From NCBI GenBank assembly GCA_964392085.1, contig CAYMOV010000029.1:1-27847 (forward strand): a DNA stretch of 27,847 nt, read 5' to 3'. The stretch's first letter is position 1. Every line of letters begins with the position of its first letter. A model generated the notes under the pieces. It was not told the DNA's origin. It made no database searches and worked only from the letters and a program-made list of their open reading frames with translations. Positions 23,888 through 27,847 of this stretch are shown one piece after another. The stretch is from CAYMOV01 sp964392085. Its GTDB lineage: Bacteria > Oederibacteriota > Muellerivitia > Muellerivitales > Muellerivitaceae. Position numbers and translations under genes: made by a program.

Positions 23888-24522
23888 GGACGGGCCCCTT
23901 CCCCGCTTGGGAGGCCGAGCGACGCGAATTGGCCCCGGGTGGACCGGAGGTTTTGGTGGAGGACGCCCCGGATCCCCAACTCCGCCGCCGCCTCGACGAA
24001 CAACGGGGTGTTCTCCAGGTAGGCCACGCGCCGGGCCGGGGCCCGGGAGAGGTCCAGCGCCAGGCGGTAGATGTCCAGGTCGGGCTTTCGGACGTGGACA
24101 TAGCAGGACGACAGGAAGGTGTCCACGATGGATCCAAGCCCGAACCGGCGGATCCGGTATTCGTTGAGTTCACGCCCCTCGTTGCTCACTGCGAAGACCT
24201 TCAGTTTATAACGGGCCTTCAAGCGGGCGGTCCAGGCGATCATCTCCGGATGGGCTTTCGACTCCCCCAGCATGAAGCGCCGGAACCGTCCGTGGGAGAA
24301 CGGGCGCTTTCGGTGGAAGACCACCCGATCCAGGTACTCGGTGAATGTCATCTTGCCCTCTTCGTACGTCCCAAAATTCAACCGGTGCCGGCCCTCCATC
24401 TCCCCGAAGTCCAGGCCGAAAACCTCCGCCGCCCTCCGGCGGGCGAAACGGTCCCACCCGTCGCTCAGGAGGACCCCTCCGATATCGATGAAGAGGCAGG
24501 TGATTTCCGCTTTCCGTCCCAT
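23884..24522 (-). CDS. HAD-superfamily protein with altered catalytic motifs
   Basis: A 212-residue HAD-like protein. Motif I is FIDIGGVLL: the nucleophile D13 is present, but the second Asp expected of phosphatases is G15. Motif II is VSNEG, motif III is RKPDLDIY (Lys), and motif IV is YLENTPLFVEAA, where Glu-Asn replaces the usual Asp pair. It therefore may be a phosphatase with unusual chemistry or a non-phosphatase HAD. The nearby glucan phosphorylase recalls YihX, which hydrolyses glucose-1-phosphate, but the similarity is only at superfamily level. The ATG at 24522 follows GGAAGGA. An upstream extension to 24591 lacks support. The stop overlaps the acetate kinase start by four bases. 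Confidence 0.82.
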   Translation of the reverse strand: MGRKAEITCLFIDIGGVLLSDGWDRFARRRAAEVFGLDFGEMEGRHRLNFGTYEEGKMTFTEYLDRVVFHRKRPFSHGRFRRFMLGESKAHPEMIAWTARLKARYKLKVFAVSNEGRELNEYRIRRFGLGSIVDTFLSSCYVHVRKPDLDIYRLALDLSRAPARRVAYLENTPLFVEAAAELGIRGVLHQNLRSTRGQFASLGLPSGEGARP

Positions 24523-24600
24523 CGTTCTCGTCCTTCCATCGTTCGTTCGTCCCGGCCGCGTGACTGACCCCCGGGCGGGGCCCCGTCCCAATCGCCGGGC

Positions 24601-25158
24601 TCAGGTGCCCGAAGGGACCGGAACCTCCGCCGAAGAGGTTGGCTTCGGCGAGGCCCTCATCCGGTCCATGATTTCATGGGCCGCGGAGGTCGTCGCCGCG
24701 CGGTTCGTGGGGGACCCCAAGGATGCGCGCAGTTTCACGAGAAGGTCGTTGTAGCCCTCCTCGGCCTGGTCCCGGAAGACATGGCGCGCCCTCTGCCGGA
24801 AAAGGAAGGAATCGGCCCAATCCTTCGTCAAGAGGTCGAGGAGGGGCGTCCAGGCAGTCTTCCTGAACTTGCCGAGGGCCTCCGCCGCGACCCAGGAAAC
24901 ATCGGGATAACCGTCCTCCAACGCCTTCAGGAGCGCCGGGATCGACGCCGGGTCCTTGATCAGGTCAAGGGTTTTCGCCGCCTCCCACCGGAGCTGGCTC
25001 GAACCGGAATAGCGTAGGGCCTCGCACAAGGTGAGGACCGCGGGTGTCCCGAGGACGGACAGGGCTTTCCGGGCCTGGACCCGCGCCATCGCGTCCGGAC
25101 CGGCGAGGATGCCCATAAGGGATTCCAATGTTTGATCGGGTGGGGCGGTCTTGGGCAC
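24601..25158 (-). CDS. HEAT-repeat protein (copy 1)
   Basis: A 185-residue helical-repeat protein, probably a protein-binding scaffold. HEAT-like units are seen in ARKALSVLGTPAV, RWEAAKTLDLIKDPASIPAL and SWVAAEALGKF, followed by a conserved block LLDLLTKD..SFLFRQ.A.HVFR and a variable acidic/proline tail. It is a paralog of the gene at 25808-26323, alignable along most of its length. A GTG at 25158 with GGAGG six bases upstream is preferred; the frame stays open to 25230. It lies 78 bases before the HAD gene and may start the glucan/acetate operon with the basic small protein. Confidence 0.85.
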   Translation of the reverse strand: MPKTAPPDQTLESLMGILAGPDAMARVQARKALSVLGTPAVLTLCEALRYSGSSQLRWEAAKTLDLIKDPASIPALLKALEDGYPDVSWVAAEALGKFRKTAWTPLLDLLTKDWADSFLFRQRARHVFRDQAEEGYNDLLVKLRASLGSPTNRAATTSAAHEIMDRMRASPKPTSSAEVPVPSGT

Positions 25159-25244
25159 GACGGGCCTCCAGGGGATGGGTGGGTTACGAGCCGTTGGAAA
25201 GCGGTTCGAAAGGCAGGGGCGAAACATCACCCCTGGGGTCTCGA

Positions 25245-25535
25245 TCAGGTCCGGTTGCCCTTGTGGGGCAATGTGTGTTTGCGCACGCCTTTCCAGGCGT
25301 GGACCTCACGCCTTCCGGCCGTTCCCCGGGGATGGAACTCGTCGATCCGGCGGGTCGGGCCCTTTTTTTTGCCCCGACCGCCGACCGGCTTCGGCTTGCG
25401 TCCCTCACGCCACATGGTGGCGGAGGGCGCCGTATAGGCGAGGCCCCTGATTTCCGGTGGTGGGGTGTCCCAGCCGGAAAGGGAGAACCATCGGGCGAAT
25501 TTCATCTTGAGGGATCCAAACCATGTCTTTTCCAT
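25245..25535 (-). CDS. Small basic protein of an unrecognised family (copy 2)
   Basis: A 96-residue protein homologous to 11265-11567. The N-terminus MEKTWFGSLKMKFARW and the C-terminal segments RIDEFHPRG, RREVHAWKG and LPHKGNR align with copy 1, while the middle differs. In the C-terminal codons the substitutions are mainly synonymous (GGA/GGC, CGT/CGC, GAG/GAA, CAC/CAT, AAA/AAG). The ATG at 25535 follows GGAAGG. A longer frame to 25586 exists, but the chosen start matches copy 1 and its shared leader. It lies 86 bases upstream of a HEAT-repeat gene. The function is unknown. Confidence 0.75.
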   Translation of the reverse strand: MEKTWFGSLKMKFARWFSLSGWDTPPPEIRGLAYTAPSATMWREGRKPKPVGGRGKKKGPTRRIDEFHPRGTAGRREVHAWKGVRKHTLPHKGNRT

Positions 25536-25618
25536 TTTGTCCTTCCCGCGTCCCGGTCGGTCATCATCGCCGGCGGAATCGTCCAACGGTTCTTCATGTT
25601 GTTCGGGCGGGTTTAACA

Positions 25619-25762
25619 GGGTGCTAAAAAGTGTTTTTACACCCCGTCAGCAGCCGCGCGGTTCGAGCGAATTGCTTTAAATCCCCCAGTTTGGGGGGGG
25701 ACGATTCGCGAGTACGACACGAAAAAGTCTTTTCACTCCGACTTTTTCATCATCCCGCTAAA
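25619..25762 (+). repeat. Structured intergenic repeat, copy 2
   Basis: The second copy of the element at 4838-5039. The same stem order is present: GGTGCTAAAAA-GTG-TTTTTACACC at the base, GCGAATT/GATTCGC, CCCCC-AGTTT-GGGGG, and GAAAAAGTC/GACTTTTTC (25721-25729 with 25740-25748, loop of 10 as in copy 1). Basal-stem bases differ but remain paired. It lies between the HEAT copy 2 stop and the basic protein gene. Confidence 0.75.
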
Positions 25763-25807
25763 GAAAGTGGCGCGCCCTCTTTTGGATTTCTTGATCCTCC
25801 CGACCCC

Positions 25808-26323
25808 TTACGCGGAATGCTTCAACCTGCGGAGGATCTCATAGGCGGCCGCGGTCGCCGATACCCGGTTGGCGGCGGAATCGAGCGATAGGAGGAGCTT
25901 CTCGATCAGGTCGTTGAAGCCCTCCTCCTTTTGGTTGCGGAACACATGGTGCGCCCCCTGCCGCAGGAGGAAGGACTCGGCCTTGTCCTTCGTCAACAGG
26001 TCGAGGAGGGCCGGCCAAGCTGCCTTCTTGAACTTGCTGAGCGCGTCGGCCGCCACCCAGGCCACGTCCGGGTCGCTGTCCTCCAAGGCCACGACGAAAG
26101 CCTGGATCGATTCGGGGGCCGCGATCTTATTGAGCGCCTTGGCCGCTTCCCACCTGACCTGGTTAAGCTCCGAATGCTTCATGGCGTCCGACAGGGCTTG
26201 GACGGCCGGTTCCCCCAGGGCCACCAACGACTTCCGGGCCTTGAGGCGGAGCAACCCATCGTCGCTGGCGAAGGCGGCGATGGAGGATTCCAAAATCGAA
26301 GTGGATGACTTGAGTTTAAGCAC
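25808..26323 (-). CDS. HEAT-repeat protein (copy 2)
   Basis: A 171-residue paralog of the gene at 24601-25158. It shares VRWEAAKALNKIAAPESIQA, DVAWVAADALSKF, LLDLLTKD..SFLLRQ.AHHVFR and NDLIEKLL blocks. It starts with GTG at 26323 after GAGG. It lacks the proline-rich tail of copy 1. HEAT-like repeats generally mediate protein-protein contact; no partner can be named. About 79 bases upstream lies the predicted start from the sigma-54 element at 26413-26428, in a divergent promoter region. Confidence 0.85.
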   Translation of the reverse strand: MLKLKSSTSILESSIAAFASDDGLLRLKARKSLVALGEPAVQALSDAMKHSELNQVRWEAAKALNKIAAPESIQAFVVALEDSDPDVAWVAADALSKFKKAAWPALLDLLTKDKAESFLLRQGAHHVFRNQKEEGFNDLIEKLLLSLDSAANRVSATAAAYEILRRLKHSA

Positions 26324-26412
26324 GTCGGAACCTCGGGAAAGGGGATGGCGGGAGTCCGTCGCTGATTCGAGGGACGAAATGGAATCGTCAAACGGATCCC
26401 GATGGCAACGAG

Positions 26413-26428
26413 AGCAAGAAACGTGCCC
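26413..26428 (-). promoter_or_regulatory. Sigma-54-type promoter for HEAT copy 2
   Basis: On the minus strand it reads GGGCACG-TTTC-TTGCT, with GG and GC separated by exactly 10 bases. Only the first base differs from TGGCACG-N4-TTGC. The predicted start is near 26402. Confidence 0.7.
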
Positions 26429-26526
26429 TTTACAGGGGCCTCCGAAGCTGACTGGGCCGCGACACGCCCAACAAAACCCCGGGATTTATTTATTCGGTGA
26501 AGGCCGACGTTCATTCGTGGACATGA

Positions 26527-26562
26527 CGATCAACACGATAGGCCTGCCATTCGATTTGATCC
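26527..26562. promoter_or_regulatory. Paired inverted activator sites, divergent region 2
   Basis: CGATCAACACGA (26527-26538) faces inverted GGATCAAATCGA (26551-26562). It is 98 bases from the minus promoter and 59 bases from the plus promoter, almost the same spacing as in divergent region 1 (102 and 61). Confidence 0.55.
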
Positions 26563-26621
26563 GGTTCAAGCGGTTCGACCCACGGGCGCCGCGTCCATCC
26601 AGGGAATCCCAGCGGCCGGTT

Positions 26622-26637
26622 CGGCCCACTTCTTGCT
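26622..26637 (+). promoter_or_regulatory. Possible sigma-54-type promoter for the DUF2934-like gene
   Basis: CGGCCCA-CTTC-TTGCT has GG (26623-26624) and GC (26635-26636) 10 bases apart and a good TTGC, but the -24 block matches TGGCACG less well. The predicted start is near 26648, 45 bases before the ATG. Confidence 0.45.
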
Positions 26638-26692
26638 CCAAACGATCACGTTGTACGCGACGGACTTCCAATCAAAAACCATGGAGAACGAA

Positions 26693-26875
26693 ATGATCCG
26701 CAAGAAAATCAACCCGGAGATCCTGGTCACCCACGGGGGACCTGATTCAAGCCATATCGAGACGGCCGCCTACTACCGATGGCTGGATCGCGGGCGCCTG
26801 GCCCAAATCGGCGATGAGGTGAGCGATTGGATTGAGGCGGAAAAAGGGCTATTGGCCCACCTTCAAAAGCCATAA
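26693..26875 (+). CDS. Small DUF2934-like protein
   Basis: A 60-residue cytoplasmic protein. The core AAYYRWLDRG...DEVSDWIEAEKGLL matches the pattern of DUF2934 proteins (an AAY-x-W-x2-RG start and a DW-x-AE end), small helical proteins of unknown function. The ATG at 26693 is preferred because GGAGA lies seven bases upstream; an earlier in-frame ATG at 26681 overlaps that site. It is divergent from the HEAT copy 2 gene, and the 26324-26692 gap holds the promoters and activator sites of both. Confidence 0.65.
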   Translation: MIRKKINPEILVTHGGPDSSHIETAAYYRWLDRGRLAQIGDEVSDWIEAEKGLLAHLQKP

Positions 26876-26974
26876 GAACGGCCGTCCGAGGCTTGGGCCG
26901 TGGTCCCCTATGCGGATTCCACGGCCCAGCGGCCAAGGCGCGGAAAGCACGTATCATTTCGCCTCATCCTCGTT

Positions 26975-27010
26975 CGATCAAATTGACGGCGAAACGAATC
27001 ATATTGATCG
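26975..27010. promoter_or_regulatory. Paired inverted activator sites upstream of the ice-binding gene
   Basis: CGATCAAATTGA (26975-26986) faces inverted CGATCAATATGA (26999-27010). It is 40 bases upstream of the sigma-54 element, about two helical turns closer than in the two divergent regions. Confidence 0.6.
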
Positions 27011-27050
27011 GCCCCACATCCGCCCTGCTTGGTTTTCAATGCCCATCCGG

Positions 27051-27066
27051 TGGCACGTTACTTGCT
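27051..27066 (+). promoter_or_regulatory. Sigma-54-type promoter for the ice-binding lipoprotein
   Basis: TGGCACG-TTAC-TTGCT is a full match to the TGGCACG-N4-TTGC consensus, with GG (27052-27053) and GC (27064-27065) 10 bases apart. The predicted start is near 27077, giving a leader of about 56 bases to the ATG at 27133. Confidence 0.8.
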
Positions 27067-27132
27067 TTTTCCGAACACCTGATCGCCTGTGCGTTCTCGA
27101 AATTTAAAACGAAGTTAAAGAACGAGAGATCC

Positions 27133-27847
27133 ATGAGAAACAGCCCCACAACGACTTACAAGGCAATGGTTTCGATCATCTTCCTGGCCGCGCTCGCGGC
27201 CGGTTGCAGTAAGTGGAACGGCTCTCCCGTGCCGCCGGCGGGCCCCGCGGGTCCCACCGCCACCTTCACGGTCACAGGTTCGGCGACGTCGACCCTGACC
27301 CTCACCCGGACGGCCACGGCGACGGCGACCATCACCTCAACCGGCACCTTGACCGCCACGCCCACCGCGACCTCCTCGCCCACGGCCACCGCGACGGCCA
27401 CGGTGACCAACACGGTGACCCCCACGGCCACGAGCGCGGCCGCCTGCCCGAACCCGGCCGCCGTAAACCTCGGTACCGCCGGCAATTACGTGATGTTGGC
27501 CGAGACCGGGATCACCGACATCCCTTCATCGGCCGTGACCGGCGACGTCGGCAACTCGGGCTTGGGGACCCAGATCGGGATCTCCTGCGCCGAGGTGACG
27601 GGCGTCATCTATAAGTACGACGGGACGGCCGCCGCGTGTTTTGTCCAGGCCACCGCGGCCCTCGATATCGCGACCACCGACCGCGGAACCGCCTACACCA
27701 CCGCCAACGGCCAAGCGAATTGCGTGAGCGAATTGGGCGGCGGCACCCTCACCGGGTTGACCCTGACCCGGGGCAAGTACGTCTGGGCCGGCAACGTCAC
27801 GATCCCGACGGACCTCCACCTCGACGCGCTCGGCGACCCGAACGCCC
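27133..27847 (+). CDS. Lipoprotein with Thr-rich stalk and DUF3494 ice-binding domain (3' end missing)
   Basis: The first 238 residues are visible. A signal peptide ends in the lipobox LAAGC (C25), followed by Ser at +2. Residues 41-101 form a Thr-rich stalk of TATAT and TPTAT units, likely an extended and possibly glycosylated spacer. From about 109 the sequence follows the ice-binding-like (DUF3494) pattern: AVNLGTAGNYVMLAETGITDIPSSAVTGDVG, then a TAYTTANG segment, ELGGGTLTGLTLTRGKYVW and a VTIPTDLHLDA strand before the window ends. The domain is a beta-helix in ice-binding proteins of cold-adapted microbes, but many DUF3494 proteins have untested or adhesive roles. The gene starts behind a consensus sigma-54 promoter. 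Confidence 0.88.
   Translation, partial: MRNSPTTTYKAMVSIIFLAALAAGCSKWNGSPVPPAGPAGPTATFTVTGSATSTLTLTRTATATATITSTGTLTATPTATSSPTATATATVTNTVTPTATSAAACPNPAAVNLGTAGNYVMLAETGITDIPSSAVTGDVGNSGLGTQIGISCAEVTGVIYKYDGTAAACFVQATAALDIATTDRGTAYTTANGQANCVSELGGGTLTGLTLTRGKYVWAGNVTIPTDLHLDALGDPNA

Noticed and set aside
26486..26671. 61-codon minus-strand frame in the divergent promoter region
   Set aside because: It covers the predicted activator sites and plus promoter, and has no recognisable protein pattern or convincing ribosome site.

Overview
The window is about 28 kb of GC-rich bacterial DNA, densely packed with genes. Lipoprotein signals, histidine kinases and sigma-54-type promoters suggest a Gram-negative-type bacterium. 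The Thr-rich stalk on the last protein and the dispersed intergenic repeats resemble those of poorly cultured candidate phyla. No rRNA or tRNA is visible, so I do not assign a taxon.

Layout: (1) 1-4835, plus strand: the end of an unknown gene, then three tandem paralogous sensor genes: receiver-PAS-kinase, receiver-PAS-PAS without a kinase, and receiver-PAS-PAS-kinase. (2) 4836-5249: structured intergenic repeats. (3) 5250-10687, minus strand: a fermentation operon with an FAD/NAD oxidoreductase, a pyruvate decarboxylase-like enzyme, a CoA-acylating aldehyde dehydrogenase and a zinc alcohol dehydrogenase. (4) 10939-12930, minus strand: small stress-type proteins, namely two 96-residue coiled-coil paralogs, a basic protein of an unrecognised family, a two-helix membrane protein and a His/Trp-rich lipoprotein. 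(5) 13265-14311, plus strand: a small membrane protein and a short-chain dehydrogenase. (6) 14415-25535, minus strand: PPK2, two twin 72-residue membrane proteins, a P3A-type proton-pump-like ATPase, alpha-glucan phosphorylase, transaldolase, acetate kinase, a HAD protein, a HEAT-repeat protein and a second copy of the basic small protein. (7) 25808-27847: a second HEAT-repeat gene (minus), a small DUF2934-like gene (plus), and a lipoprotein with a DUF3494 ice-binding domain that runs off the end.

The metabolic genes together suggest mobilising stored glucan and polyphosphate and fermenting to acetate and ethanol under energy limitation, with a proton pump for pH or membrane potential.

The main observation is regulatory. 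Three intergenic regions (12931-13264, 26324-26692, 26876-27132) carry five -24/-12 sigma-54 promoter matches. Each region also has a pair of inverted 12-bp sites, consensus CGATCANNNYGA, placed 40-102 bp upstream of the promoters. Two of the regions are divergent with nearly identical geometry. This predicts one enhancer-binding-protein regulon covering the lipoprotein/coiled-coil operon, the small membrane protein and dehydrogenase, a HEAT protein, the DUF2934-like protein and the ice-binding lipoprotein. A second observation is a small basic protein family present twice, whose C-terminal half shows codon-level conservation.
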